Source: Eubacteriaceae bacterium
GTDB lineage: Bacteria > Bacillota > Clostridia > Eubacteriales > Eubacteriaceae
Reading direction: 5' to 3'
Assembly: GCA_017405085.1 (NCBI GenBank)
Contig: JAFRBB010000059.1
Location: 1 to 64,000, forward strand
Length of the DNA stretch: 64,000 nt
The translations under genes were made by a program, and so were the position numbers. Positions 45,143 to 54,314 of this stretch are shown one piece after another. Each line of letters starts with the position of its first letter. Position 1 is the first letter of the stretch. The notes below the pieces were generated by a model that was not told the DNA's origin, did no database searches, and worked only from the letters and a program-made list of their open reading frames with translations.

Positions 45143-45481
45143 ATGAAAAAACCACAAAAAATCGAAAAAACCCCATCGGGAATAGCCCGGTTTTCCGACT
45201 GGATTGACCGCTTGTGGCTTAACATGGGGACACTTTTTATTTTTGAATGCATCTGTTTTTTCGTCGGCTATTTCGGTGTTTATCGTCTGAGTAAGACGCT
45301 TTTTTTTAATGTGATTTCACATCAACGTTTTAATCTTGCGCAATCCGGAGATTTGTCGGTTATATTGGGCAATCGATACTGTCTGGCTGTAGTGGTATTC
45401 ATGTTGATGGTTTTTTTCGTTTTATATCATGATGGAATGCGCAGCGGTTATTTTGGCCTGTCATGCTTCAAGGCTCGGTAG
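45143..45481 (+). pseudogene. N-terminal fragment of a membrane GDPD protein (frameshifted)
   Basis: 112 residues, the first 95 of which contain two membrane spans (LFIFECICFFVGYFGVY, LAVVVFMLMVFFVLY) and belong to the start of the downstream membrane glycerophosphodiesterase. After Tyr95 one extra base (C at 45428) throws the frame, and the last 17 residues are out of frame. Removing that base joins it to the next frame to give a 636-residue protein. Confidence 0.65.
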
Positions 45482-47054
45482 GAAAATGTCGGTACCTTCG
45501 CTTTTTAAATCATCTTTTTCGAAAGCGGCAAGGCTGATTTTACCGGTCAATTGGCCTTTTTTTCTCCACGGATGTTTGCTTATTCCCGTTTTTAATGTCG
45601 GATTTGTTGCCAAAGCGGTCTCTGAATGGCAAGTGATTTCGTTGTTGACACCGATATTTGCCTTTCCCTACGGACCGTTTATCGCGGCAGTGCTGCTGCT
45701 ATGCGTTTTGATGATCGGTGTCTCCTTTGCCTTCGCTTTTCATTTTTTTGTGTTAAACGGGGATTCTTATGTCGCCTCCGTCAAAAAAAGCGTATGGTTA
45801 ATCCGGGGAAAGCGCGTTAAAACACTGCTTTATCTTACGGCATCGATTGCGGCGCCCTATGTTTTTGCGGCTTTGGTGCTGCTGCCGGCGGGGCTTTTGG
45901 TTTATCGGTTTTTCGGGGCTGAGATTGTTGGCACGCTATTTGAGCGCGCGGCAGGGGCCGATTTAAACGCCTTTTTTACCGATGCCGAGCATCGTTTTTC
46001 GGTGTTGTCGATGGTTTTTGCGGCGCTGTCCGGCGCAATGCTCACTGCGGCGCTATCACTTTTGAATTTACCGATTTTTATGATGGCCGTCGATGTGGCG
46101 TTTTGTCGCGCCAGCGGTCAGCGATACATCCGTCCGGTAAGAATATCGTCTGAATTTCCGAAAAAAATCAGACAGAGTCACGGAGGATACGGTGTGGTCA
46201 TCGGGCTGCTGCTTGCAGTTTTTGTGTCCTACCAGGCCTACGGGCTTCTCAATCTGATGTTTTGGGGCAGTACCAACACCGTCGGCCGGCTGATGGTCGC
46301 GGCGCATCGGGGAGACACCGCCAAGGCGCCGGAAAACACGAAAGCAGCCATTTTGAAGGCCATTGAAACCAGAGCCGATTGCGTGGAGGTGGATGTGGTC
46401 GAAACCAAAGACGGCGTGTTAATTCTCTGTCATGATTTGAATTTAAAACGAATTTGCGGCATCAAAAAAGATATCGGAACGATGACGTATCGTGAGCTTA
46501 AAACATTGGATATTGGCAGTCATGATGACCGCGCTTTTTCGGGAGAACGGTTTTTGACTTTGGACGAAGCGATGACCCTATGCGACGGTAAAATCAAAAT
46601 GAATATCGAATTGAAACCATCAAAGCACGATCATGAACTGGCGGAAAAAGCCGTGGATATTTTTCACAATCATTTCTTTTATCAAAAAGGATTTATTTCC
46701 TCGCTGGACGAGAAGATTTTGACCCGTGTCGAAACGTTGGATCCGATGATCACCACCTGTTTGGACATGTTTGTTCCGGCCAAAAAAGCCAGGCTTTGTC
46801 CAGTGGATATTTACAGCGTGAAGGCGGAATATTTGACGGATGACCTTTTCAACATCCTTGAAAAAAACGGCAAGCAATGTTGGGCGTGGACGGTCAACGA
46901 TGAACAAAACATGACCAAATTGATCGACAAAGGAATTGCCGGCATTGTGACCGACCATTCGGAACAGGCCCTGGTTTTGGCCAAAACCAGGCAGGTTCGC
47001 GACGCGAATTTTATGAAAAGGGCGTTTATTCAATCGCTTTTTCATATTTATTAA
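45429..47054 (+). CDS. Glycerophosphodiester phosphodiesterase with N-terminal membrane domain
   Basis: 541 residues: about 280 residues of membrane domain (GDPD membrane-associated type), then a GDPD TIM barrel with AHRGDTAKAPENT, the metal ligands in EVDVVETKDG and the LCHD histidine near residues 293-340, and NIELKP. It would cleave glycerophosphodiesters, such as deacylated lipids or teichoic acid parts, outside or at the membrane. Its apparent start at 45429 has no ribosome site, and the natural N-terminus is in the preceding fragment, one base out of frame. Confidence 0.85.
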   Translation: MMECAAVILACHASRLGRKMSVPSLFKSSFSKAARLILPVNWPFFLHGCLLIPVFNVGFVAKAVSEWQVISLLTPIFAFPYGPFIAAVLLLCVLMIGVSFAFAFHFFVLNGDSYVASVKKSVWLIRGKRVKTLLYLTASIAAPYVFAALVLLPAGLLVYRFFGAEIVGTLFERAAGADLNAFFTDAEHRFSVLSMVFAALSGAMLTAALSLLNLPIFMMAVDVAFCRASGQRYIRPVRISSEFPKKIRQSHGGYGVVIGLLLAVFVSYQAYGLLNLMFWGSTNTVGRLMVAAHRGDTAKAPENTKAAILKAIETRADCVEVDVVETKDGVLILCHDLNLKRICGIKKDIGTMTYRELKTLDIGSHDDRAFSGERFLTLDEAMTLCDGKIKMNIELKPSKHDHELAEKAVDIFHNHFFYQKGFISSLDEKILTRVETLDPMITTCLDMFVPAKKARLCPVDIYSVKAEYLTDDLFNILEKNGKQCWAWTVNDEQNMTKLIDKGIAGIVTDHSEQALVLAKTRQVRDANFMKRAFIQSLFHIY

Positions 47055-47244
47055 CGTGCGTAAACTTAATTTTTAGTATTTTGTTTGCCTTTGTGTTAAA
47101 ATTGATAACAATAATCTTTGTTCTTCCGTTTCGGACGATTCTTTTCATTGAAACCGGACGGAGAAATCAGAGGATCTGACGGCGGGCCGTATTGGTTAAG
47201 GCATCATGTTTGTCCCCGCGCGGCGCCCGCGATAAGGAGTTTTT

Positions 47245-48897
47245 ATGATTCAAAAGGAAAAAATTTTTACAAAAGACCGCTTGATATTCGCCGCGGTATG
47301 TTTGGTGCTTGATCTCATCATCATTTTTGTGGCCAATCGTTTTTTGGCGTTTCCCAATCTCTCCCCCGTCATGCAAAGCTTTATTCGCCGCTCCTGGATG
47401 TTGATGATGGGGTTCGCGTTGGTCTGTTCGATTGCCGGCGTCGTTGTCAGCAAGAGTTATGACATGGCCCGGGCCTATTTCTTGGAGGGTGTCATTTTGG
47501 TTGTGTGCGGCTTCTGGTTTGGTGTCAGCCGCGACGCGATTTGCACCACAGCGCCGACGGCATCCCAGCTGTGGCTCTTTTCGACAGCACACATTTGCTT
47601 GACCATCGCGATGATTATTTTTCAAATCGACATGATTTTGAATCATCCGCTAAAAGCGCTGTATTCAGGCAAAATGGTCCCGGCCGGAGGAGATGTGTCC
47701 GTCCTTCCCAGAAGTCAAAAGATCGCTTTGGCCGAAACGCTGACGAGGGATATTCAAAACAGCCGCGGAAGCGATGATTTTTTAAAGGAAGCGGCTGCCG
47801 ATCACACGTCGAAGCCCATCAAAAAAACGACGGCGGATGAAGAGACCGAGCCGTTTGTTGGTGCTTCCGCTATCAGCGTCACCGACATGAAAAACGACAA
47901 AGCTGTCATGCATCGTCAAAACAAACGCTATGACGTGAGCATTGATTCCGAAGACGAATCCGCGGCGCTTAAAACCCGAAGGGCATCCGCCGCGGGAAAA
48001 AGCGATAAAACGCCGATTCGTCCGAAAGGCGATCAAAAGAAAGCAGTCTTGGCAGCTAAACCGGCCGGCACAACAGAGAAAAAAGTCGTGATGGACAAAC
48101 CGAAAGCCGAACCTTTAAAACCCGTTGCGGCACAGGTGGATAAAAGCGCGTATAAAAAATCACAGCGGCCCGCGGAGAAATCCGAATGGGATCCGATGAA
48201 GGTGGCTCGAGAAAGCGAAAAAACGCAGAAGCGTCAATCAACGGAGCGCGCGGCGGCTACCCCTTCGGACGTGATCTCCTCGGACAAAACAAAAGCCGCC
48301 GGCAAACCGCAAATAAACAAAGCAGTCCAATCTGCTCCCCAAAACCCCAAAACCTCAGAGGCTGTCAAATCCTCGGCCAAACGCGATGGCGGCCAAACGA
48401 GACCTTCAAAGGCGGAAAGCGCGAAGGCTAGCAAGCCATTCTCCGAAGAGCTGCGGGAAGCGGCCAAACCGAGCGCAGGCGATCTTCAAAATAGCCCTGT
48501 AACAACTCAGACGAAGAAAAGTGAGACTGTCACCACCGCCGGCGTATCCGATCAAAGCATTGTGCCGAAAGCGACCGCCCAATCGGGTAAAGTCCAGAAG
48601 ACCAAAAAAGACGTGTCCAAAGCCGACAGTCCGAAGATGAAACACCCGACAAAATCCCAACCGGCTCGTGACGCGCAGAAAACTGAGGTGTCGCAATCTA
48701 TAACTGACAGAAAAACAGCGAAACCGGCCGATGGCAAAACAGCAGCGCCGCAATCGACCGAAAAAGAAATCCCCAAACAGCAGAAGCGCAACGCATCGGC
48801 TTACGATCACATTGACATTGCCTGGGCCGATCCGAAACCCGTTAAACGCGGCCGAAAAAAACGCGCGGTCAAAGCCGAAGAAGACAACAGACAATAG
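47245..48897 (+). CDS. Four-span membrane protein with a long disordered Lys/Ala/Ser/Thr-rich tail
   Basis: 550 residues. Residues 1-140 hold four membrane spans (RLIFAAVCLVLDLIIIFVA to ICLTIAMIIFQIDMI). The remaining 400 are low-complexity, rich in K, A, P, S, T and Q, and end in a short ordered-looking segment ASAYDHIDIAWADPKPVKRG and a basic cluster. Such tails are usually cytoplasmic tethers or scaffolds. AAGGAG precedes the start. No family recognised. A strong terminator follows. Confidence 0.65.
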   Translation: MIQKEKIFTKDRLIFAAVCLVLDLIIIFVANRFLAFPNLSPVMQSFIRRSWMLMMGFALVCSIAGVVVSKSYDMARAYFLEGVILVVCGFWFGVSRDAICTTAPTASQLWLFSTAHICLTIAMIIFQIDMILNHPLKALYSGKMVPAGGDVSVLPRSQKIALAETLTRDIQNSRGSDDFLKEAAADHTSKPIKKTTADEETEPFVGASAISVTDMKNDKAVMHRQNKRYDVSIDSEDESAALKTRRASAAGKSDKTPIRPKGDQKKAVLAAKPAGTTEKKVVMDKPKAEPLKPVAAQVDKSAYKKSQRPAEKSEWDPMKVARESEKTQKRQSTERAAATPSDVISSDKTKAAGKPQINKAVQSAPQNPKTSEAVKSSAKRDGGQTRPSKAESAKASKPFSEELREAAKPSAGDLQNSPVTTQTKKSETVTTAGVSDQSIVPKATAQSGKVQKTKKDVSKADSPKMKHPTKSQPARDAQKTEVSQSITDRKTAKPADGKTAAPQSTEKEIPKQQKRNASAYDHIDIAWADPKPVKRGRKKRAVKAEEDNRQ

Positions 48898-48943
48898 CAT
48901 GCTCCCGCAAGTCGTTTGATTTGCCCGTAAGATGACCAAACGT

Positions 48944-48997
48944 AAAAATCCCCTTGGGAAAGGCGACATCGCCGACCCCAAGGGGATTGTTTTTTTG
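48944..48997. terminator. Bidirectional terminator between the tail protein and pta
   Basis: AATCCCCTTGGG...CCCAAGGGGATT (12-bp perfect stem) with seven Ts on the plus side and five on the minus side. Confidence 0.8.
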
Positions 48998-49014
48998 ATT
49001 TGTATTGTTGGTGA

Positions 49015-50025
49015 TTAGCTCATAGAAGCGGTGACGAGGGACATCTTGTAGACTTCGTCGGCAGTGCAGCCGCGGCTCAAGTCGTTGATGGGGGCGTTTA
49101 AGCCTTGCATCACCGGACCGATGGCTTCGAATCCGCCGAGACGGGCGGCAATTTTGTAGCCGATGTTACCGGATTCGATCTGCGGGAAAATGAAGGTGTT
49201 GGCCTGACCGGCAACAGGGGAATCCTTGCATTTGGTCTTGGCGACAACGGGAGAAACGGCGGCGTCAAATTGAAGTTCACCGTCAATGGCGAGATCGGGC
49301 GCCATTTCTTTGGCGATTTCTGTGGCTTCGCGGGAAAGGGCAACGGTGCCGCCTTTGCCGGAGCCTTTGGTGGAGAAGCTGAGCACGGCCACTTTGGGGT
49401 CAATGCCGAAAACCTTGGCGGTGTTGGCGGTTTCGATGGCGACTTCCGCAAGCTGTTGCGCGGCGGAGAGCACCACGTTGCCGTCTTTGTCAAGGCGGTC
49501 TTTATAGTCGATGTTGATGGCGCAGTCTCCGAAGGCAAGACGTTCTTTTTCTTCGTTGCGGAGCATGATAAAGCAGGAGCTGACCAGATGCGCGCCGGGT
49601 TTGGTTTTGATGAGCTGCAGAGCCGGGCGAACCGTATCCGCGGTGGAATAGGTGGCGCCGCCGAGCAGGCAGTCGGCTTTGCCCATTTGAACGAGCATGG
49701 TTCCGAAGTAGTTGCTTTGTTTTAAAGCTTCGCGGACTTTTTTCATTTCCATTTTGCCGCGGCGCAATTCAAACATTTTTTCGGCCATGGCGTCAAAGTC
49801 GCGATAGTGTTCAGGATCGATGATTTCGCAACCATCGATGTTAAAACCGCCGTCAGCAGCGGCTTTGGCCACGTCGGGGCCGTTGCCGACAAGAATAACG
49901 TTTAAGGATTTTTCCGTTGTGAGTTTTTCAGCGGAGCTTAAAATGCGTTCGTCGGTGCCTTCGGTAAAGACAATGGTTTTCGGATTGGCTTGCAATTTTT
50001 CTCTCAAGTCAGAAAAAATGGACAT
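49015..50025 (-). CDS. pta: Phosphate acetyltransferase
   Basis: A 336-residue enzyme exchanging acetyl-CoA and acetyl-phosphate, part of anaerobic ATP formation. PTA family blocks are present: FTEGTDERIL, LLGGATYSTADTVRPALQ, SFSTKGSGKG and NTFIFPQIESGNIGYKIA. Start 50025 has AGGAGGG upstream; an earlier ATG adds 13 residues unlikely to be translated. No ackA lies beside it, which is unusual. It might also take propionyl groups produced by the BMC. Confidence 0.93.
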   Translation of the reverse strand: MSIFSDLREKLQANPKTIVFTEGTDERILSSAEKLTTEKSLNVILVGNGPDVAKAAADGGFNIDGCEIIDPEHYRDFDAMAEKMFELRRGKMEMKKVREALKQSNYFGTMLVQMGKADCLLGGATYSTADTVRPALQLIKTKPGAHLVSSCFIMLRNEEKERLAFGDCAINIDYKDRLDKDGNVVLSAAQQLAEVAIETANTAKVFGIDPKVAVLSFSTKGSGKGGTVALSREATEIAKEMAPDLAIDGELQFDAAVSPVVAKTKCKDSPVAGQANTFIFPQIESGNIGYKIAARLGGFEAIGPVMQGLNAPINDLSRGCTADEVYKMSLVTASMS

Positions 50026-50132
50026 AATGTTTCCCTCCTGTAAATTTGCTTGGATGTAAATCATTCTCTTTTATTATACCGTAGATTTCAAAAAATATCT
50101 TGTTCTTCAATGAGAAATTGTTATCATGCGGG

Positions 50133-50158
50133 AAAAAACCCGCCGGTGGCGGGCTTTT
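50133..50158 (-). terminator. Intrinsic terminator after the methyltransferase gene
   Basis: On the minus strand GCCCGCC-ACC-GGCGGGTTTTTTCC. Confidence 0.75.
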
Positions 50159-50219
50159 AAGGCTGGGATTCAAAATGATATTTTGCTGTATTGGCAAATG
50201 GTCATCATGTTTTGGCTTT

Positions 50220-50846
50220 TTATTTGACAGCGGTGACACAAAGGCGGTCATGGTCGAAGTCTTCATCCACGGAAATGTCGGAGAATCCCGCTGCGGTTAA
50301 CGCGGCGGCAATTTTATCCCCGGTGTAGACGCGCATGCCGTCGACGATTTTTGTCCATCGCAGAGAGCTTTCGTGTTTGCCGTCGGATTCGTTGGCGATG
50401 AGCAATACGCCGTCGGGTTTTAATACACGGTGCACTTCGCGGAAGGCGTCTGTGATATCCGGCCAAAAATAAATGGTTTCAAAGGCAGTCGCCGCTCGAA
50501 AGACGTTGTCGTCAAAAGGCAAACGCATGACATTGCCGCAGATGATTTCACAGCGTCCGTCCAAGATGGCTTGTTTGTTGGTCTTTTGCGCCGTTGCCAC
50601 GGACACCGTGGAATAATCCAGACCGAACACTTTGCCATCGGGAAAACGGCTCAGCAATCGGGCCACATTGGCGCCGCCGCCGCAGCCGAGGTCAATGGCG
50701 TTTCCCGCTCCGGAAACATTTAAATGGTCAAAACCCCATTCGGCCAGTTTGGCGTGGGAGCCTGCGTTCATGCCTTTTGCCATCATTTTTCCGATGATGC
50801 CTTCGGGCTTTCGCGTGTTATTAAAAACGGTTTTAAGCGGATTCAT
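50220..50846 (-). CDS. Class I SAM-dependent methyltransferase
   Basis: A 208-residue methyltransferase. Motif I is IDLGCGGGANVARLL near residue 49, followed by GLDYSTVS and the acidic loop. FWPDITDAFREVHRVLKPDGVLLI is the UbiE/COQ5-like pattern. Start 50846 is set by AAGGAGAAATCT. The substrate is unknown. It ends in its own terminator, so it is separate from pta. Confidence 0.8.
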   Translation of the reverse strand: MNPLKTVFNNTRKPEGIIGKMMAKGMNAGSHAKLAEWGFDHLNVSGAGNAIDLGCGGGANVARLLSRFPDGKVFGLDYSTVSVATAQKTNKQAILDGRCEIICGNVMRLPFDDNVFRAATAFETIYFWPDITDAFREVHRVLKPDGVLLIANESDGKHESSLRWTKIVDGMRVYTGDKIAAALTAAGFSDISVDEDFDHDRLCVTAVK

Positions 50847-51011
50847 AGATTTCTCCTTTTGGATGACGATCAACTTATCATTGACAGAAAACAGGAAATA
50901 TAGACATTTAAAATGTTTGGTAAGACTAATTATATCTCGATTTCGGTCAAAAGTAAATTGGATTAAACCTTTTTTTTATTTTTCCGGTATTTTCTCACGT
51001 CATTTTCCAAC

Positions 51012-51037
51012 AAAAAAACCCGCCGAAGCGGGTTTGG
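51012..51037 (-). terminator. Intrinsic terminator after the thioredoxin gene
   Basis: On the minus strand AACCCGCTTCGGCGGGTTTTTTT. Confidence 0.75.
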
Positions 51038-51071
51038 TTCAGCAGGTTTAAGACTGACACCGGCGCGGGAT

Positions 51072-51380
51072 TTATTTCATCAAATCCAAAACAGCGTCTT
51101 TGGGAATGACGCCGGTGCTGCGGTTGATCAGTTCACCGTTTTTGAACACCAACAAGGTGGGGATGCTCATAATGCCGAAACGGCTTGCGAGTTCGTTTTC
51201 TTCGTCAACATTGACTTTGCCGATGATGAATTCATCGTGTTCTTCGGCAATTTCATCAACAACAGGTGAGAGCATCTTGCAGGGGCCGCACCAGGAAGCC
51301 CAAAAATCCAGTAATACCGGCTTATCGGCACCGAGAACCTCGGTATCAAAATTGGCCGTTGTTACGGTTTTGACAGACAT
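51072..51380 (-). CDS. trxA: Thioredoxin
   Basis: A 102-residue redox protein with the active site WASWCGPCK (C31 and C34), the following Pro in SIPTLLVF, and normal family length. AGGAGG precedes the start. It has its own promoter (TTGAAA at 51440-51435, 16-bp spacer, TATAAT at 51418-51413 on the minus strand). Confidence 0.95.
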   Translation of the reverse strand: MSVKTVTTANFDTEVLGADKPVLLDFWASWCGPCKMLSPVVDEIAEEHDEFIIGKVNVDEENELASRFGIMSIPTLLVFKNGELINRSTGVIPKDAVLDLMK

Positions 51381-51412
51381 TGTTTTCCTCCTTCTCTTTG
51401 CGTTGCCATGTT

Positions 51413-51440
51413 ATTATAACATTTTGTTTTTTGCTTTCAA
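51413..51440 (-). promoter_or_regulatory. Thioredoxin promoter
   Basis: TTGAAA, 16-bp spacer and TATAAT on the minus strand, about 35 bp before the start codon. Confidence 0.6.
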
Positions 51441-51672
51441 CGGCAAATTTTTAATCCGTTAAGAAACTGGCTTTGCGGCTTAGTGTTTGATCGAACCGTT
51501 GGATTTGGGGGATCATGCTGATTTTCATCTGGCATTTCGGAGCGATTTTGAGAAAGAAATGATATTTTATGACGCGAATCCATCAACCTTTTGCTAAAAA
51601 TGTGTTAAAATTAATACAACCGGTGTTAATGATGACGTCGATTGTATTTTTGCTGAGAAAGGAACGACATTT

Positions 51673-53034
51673 ATGCAAAGAGAGAAGTTTTCGTCCCGCC
51701 TCGGATTTATTTTAATTTCCGCAGGCTGCGCCATCGGTCTTGGCAATGTGTGGCGCTTTCCCTATATCACCGGAAAATACGGCGGTGGGGCCTTTGTGCT
51801 CCTCTATCTGTTTTTTCTGCTTCTTTTGGGCATCCCTGTCATGACGGTGGAGCTATCCGTTGGGCGAGCCAGTAAGCGTTCGGCAGCCATGTCCTTTGAT
51901 GTGTTGGAGCCCAAGGGCACAAAATGGCATTGGTTCAAATGGGTTGCCATTGCCGGCAACTACCTGCTCATGATGTTTTATACCACCATCGCGGGCTGGA
52001 TGATTTATTATTTCTTTTTGATGCTCTCAAACAGCTTCGCCGGTCTTTCGACCGAGGGTGTCACCCAGGTTTTTGCGGGGGTTACGGCCAGTCCTGCCAT
52101 CACCGTCGGATGTATGATCGGTGTTGTGGTTTTCTCTTTTGGCATTTGCGCGTTGGGGCTTGAAAACGGTGTTGAACGCATCGTCAAGGTGATGATGGTG
52201 CTTTTGTTTTTGCTGATGATCGTGTTGGCCGTCAATTCTGTTTTATTGCCCGGGGCGATGGAAGGCATTGGTTTTTATCTTAAGCCCAATTTTGACAATA
52301 TGGTTCAAAGCGGCGTGCAAAATACGGTTTTCGCCGCGATGGGACAGGCTTTTTTCACCTTGTCCATCGGCATGGGCAGCATTGCTATTTTCGGTTCATA
52401 TATCGATAAGGACAGGCGTCTTCTTGGGGAAGCGGTGACCATTTCCGGGCTCGATACCATCATCGCGATTCTCTCCGGTATCGTGATTTTTCCGGCGTGT
52501 TTTGCTTTTGGTATCGAGCCGGATGCCGGCCCGTCGCTTATTTTTATCACCCTGCCCAATGTGTTCAATCACATGACTTTCGGCAACATCTGGGGCGCGC
52601 TATTTTTCCTCTTTATGAGCTTCGCGGCCCTCTCTACGGTCATCGGCGTGTTTCAAAATATCATTTCCTTCGCGACGGATTTGATGGACATTTCTGTTAA
52701 AAAGGTTTGCGCCATCAATGCCGTTTTGATGTCGGTTTTGTCCCTGCCCTGTGCCCTCGGTTTTAATCTGCTGTCGGGCATTGCGCCGATGGGCGAAGGC
52801 ACCACGATTCTCGATCTGGAGGATTTTCTCGTCAGCAACAACATTTTGCCTTTGGGGGCGCTGGTGTATGTGCTCTTTGCCGTAAGCAAATACGGTTGGG
52901 GCTTTGATAACTTTTTAACCGAAGCCAACACGGGAGAGGGGTTAAAATTCCCGGAAAAGAGCGAATTTTATCTGAAATGGGTGCTGCCGTTCATCGTGCT
53001 GGCGGTGTTTTTCGGGGGATATCTCATTAAATAA
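51673..53034 (+). CDS. Neurotransmitter:sodium symporter family transporter
   Basis: A 453-residue LeuT-fold Na+-coupled amino-acid or amine transporter with 11-12 spans. TM1 has the unwound-helix motif SAGCAIGLGNVWRFPYI typical of NSS proteins, and TM6 has the FTLSIGMGSIAIFGSYI region. AGAAAGGAACG precedes the start. It is monocistronic and ends at a terminator. Substrate likely a hydrophobic or aromatic amino acid, but this cannot be told here. Confidence 0.92.
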   Translation: MQREKFSSRLGFILISAGCAIGLGNVWRFPYITGKYGGGAFVLLYLFFLLLLGIPVMTVELSVGRASKRSAAMSFDVLEPKGTKWHWFKWVAIAGNYLLMMFYTTIAGWMIYYFFLMLSNSFAGLSTEGVTQVFAGVTASPAITVGCMIGVVVFSFGICALGLENGVERIVKVMMVLLFLLMIVLAVNSVLLPGAMEGIGFYLKPNFDNMVQSGVQNTVFAAMGQAFFTLSIGMGSIAIFGSYIDKDRRLLGEAVTISGLDTIIAILSGIVIFPACFAFGIEPDAGPSLIFITLPNVFNHMTFGNIWGALFFLFMSFAALSTVIGVFQNIISFATDLMDISVKKVCAINAVLMSVLSLPCALGFNLLSGIAPMGEGTTILDLEDFLVSNNILPLGALVYVLFAVSKYGWGFDNFLTEANTGEGLKFPEKSEFYLKWVLPFIVLAVFFGGYLIK

Positions 53035-53051
53035 CAATTGATAACGTCTTA

Positions 53052-53080
53052 TATGCCTCGCGACTCGCGGGGCATTTTTG
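53052..53080 (+). terminator. Intrinsic terminator after the NSS transporter
   Basis: ATGCCTCGCGA...CGCGGGGCAT followed by TTTTT. Confidence 0.75.
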
Positions 53081-53091
53081 ATGGCGGTAGC

Positions 53092-53119
53092 TTTACATTC
53101 TGAATGAGCGTGATATAAT
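53092..53119 (+). promoter_or_regulatory. Promoter of the EamA-family transporter
   Basis: TTTACA (53092-53097), 16-bp spacer and TATAAT (53114-53119). Confidence 0.55.
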
Positions 53120-53296
53120 AAATGATCATCGGTCGATTTAATCTATCGTATCCGATCATTTGAAAAATCCAAATAGGGATCTGGGGCGATTGCTGGTGTT
53201 GGGCGTAAACTTTGCACGCAAACGACAAGGCAGACACCGACAGTCAAGCTTGAAATTTTTTAGAATCGCCAACCAATAAGAAGGTGAGGTTATCCT

Positions 53297-54169
53297 TTGA
53301 AAAAGGCCACGATATACGCGTTGACTTCGGTGCTATTATGGAGTACGTTGGCTCCGGCGGTCAGCTATAGCATGCGGGAAATGAGCATGTTGATGATGCT
53401 ATTTGTATCTTTGATGATTACATCTTTTGTTTACATTGCGGTTGCTTTCGTGACGGGAGAACACCAAGCCATTCGAGATTACACCCCCAAACGAATCGCC
53501 GGGCTCTCGATGCTGGGGCTTCTCGGCATATTCGGCTATATGAGCCTTTACAACACCGGTATCGAGATTTTGGGCGCCCAGGATGCCTGCGTGATCAATT
53601 ATCTCTGGCCTGTGCTCACCACCGTTTTCGCGGTCTTCATTTTAAAAGAAAAATTGCGCCTTAGTCATGTCATTGTGCTTGTGATGGCCTTCGCGGGAAC
53701 GGCAATCATCACCTTAAAAGCCGGCGGCTTTCAAAGCGGCAATTTTGACGGTGTGCTCATCACGGCGGCGGGCGCTGTGTGCTACGCCCTTTTCAGTGTG
53801 CTCAACAAACGATACGCCAAAAACGAATTGATTGACATGACGATTTTTTATATCGTATCGACCATTGCCGCGGGGATTGCATGCGCGGTGACAGGCGGTT
53901 TTACGCCGGTCGAAGATCCCGGAACATGGTTGGCGGTGATATGGATCGGTGTTTCCTCTGTGTCGTATTTGTTTTGGGCCAAGGCGCTGTCCTCGGGCAA
54001 AGCGGCAGACGTGTCGGCGCTTGCCTATTTAACGCCGGCATTGTCCATGATCTGGTCCATTCTGCTTTTGGGTGAGGCGTTTGACGCACGCTCGCTTTTG
54101 GGGCTTTTGCTGATCGTCTCCGGCTGTGCCTATCAGACCCTATCCGACAGCAGAGCGAAAAAACGTTAG
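53297..54169 (+). CDS. EamA/DMT-family permease
   Basis: A 290-residue drug/metabolite transporter with ten spans made of two EamA repeats (spans 1-5 with CVINYLWPVLTTVFAVFILKE, spans 6-10 with LAYLTPALSMIWSILLLGEAF). Start codon TTG at 53297, set by AAGGTGAGG. The transported solute is unknown. Its expression has a long leader of about 170 bp. Confidence 0.88.
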   Translation: MKKATIYALTSVLLWSTLAPAVSYSMREMSMLMMLFVSLMITSFVYIAVAFVTGEHQAIRDYTPKRIAGLSMLGLLGIFGYMSLYNTGIEILGAQDACVINYLWPVLTTVFAVFILKEKLRLSHVIVLVMAFAGTAIITLKAGGFQSGNFDGVLITAAGAVCYALFSVLNKRYAKNELIDMTIFYIVSTIAAGIACAVTGGFTPVEDPGTWLAVIWIGVSSVSYLFWAKALSSGKAADVSALAYLTPALSMIWSILLLGEAFDARSLLGLLLIVSGCAYQTLSDSRAKKR

Positions 54170-54314
54170 ACGCGTAACGGCGATGCGTGTCAATGTGACG
54201 ACAAGTCTCTTCAAAGATTTGGAGATTCTCTATTTATTTTTAGTCAAAATCCTTGTATAATAAGATAAAGATGTCTTGTGCCTTAGGGGGTCTCGGGAGG
54301 AAGGGATCGGGAAT

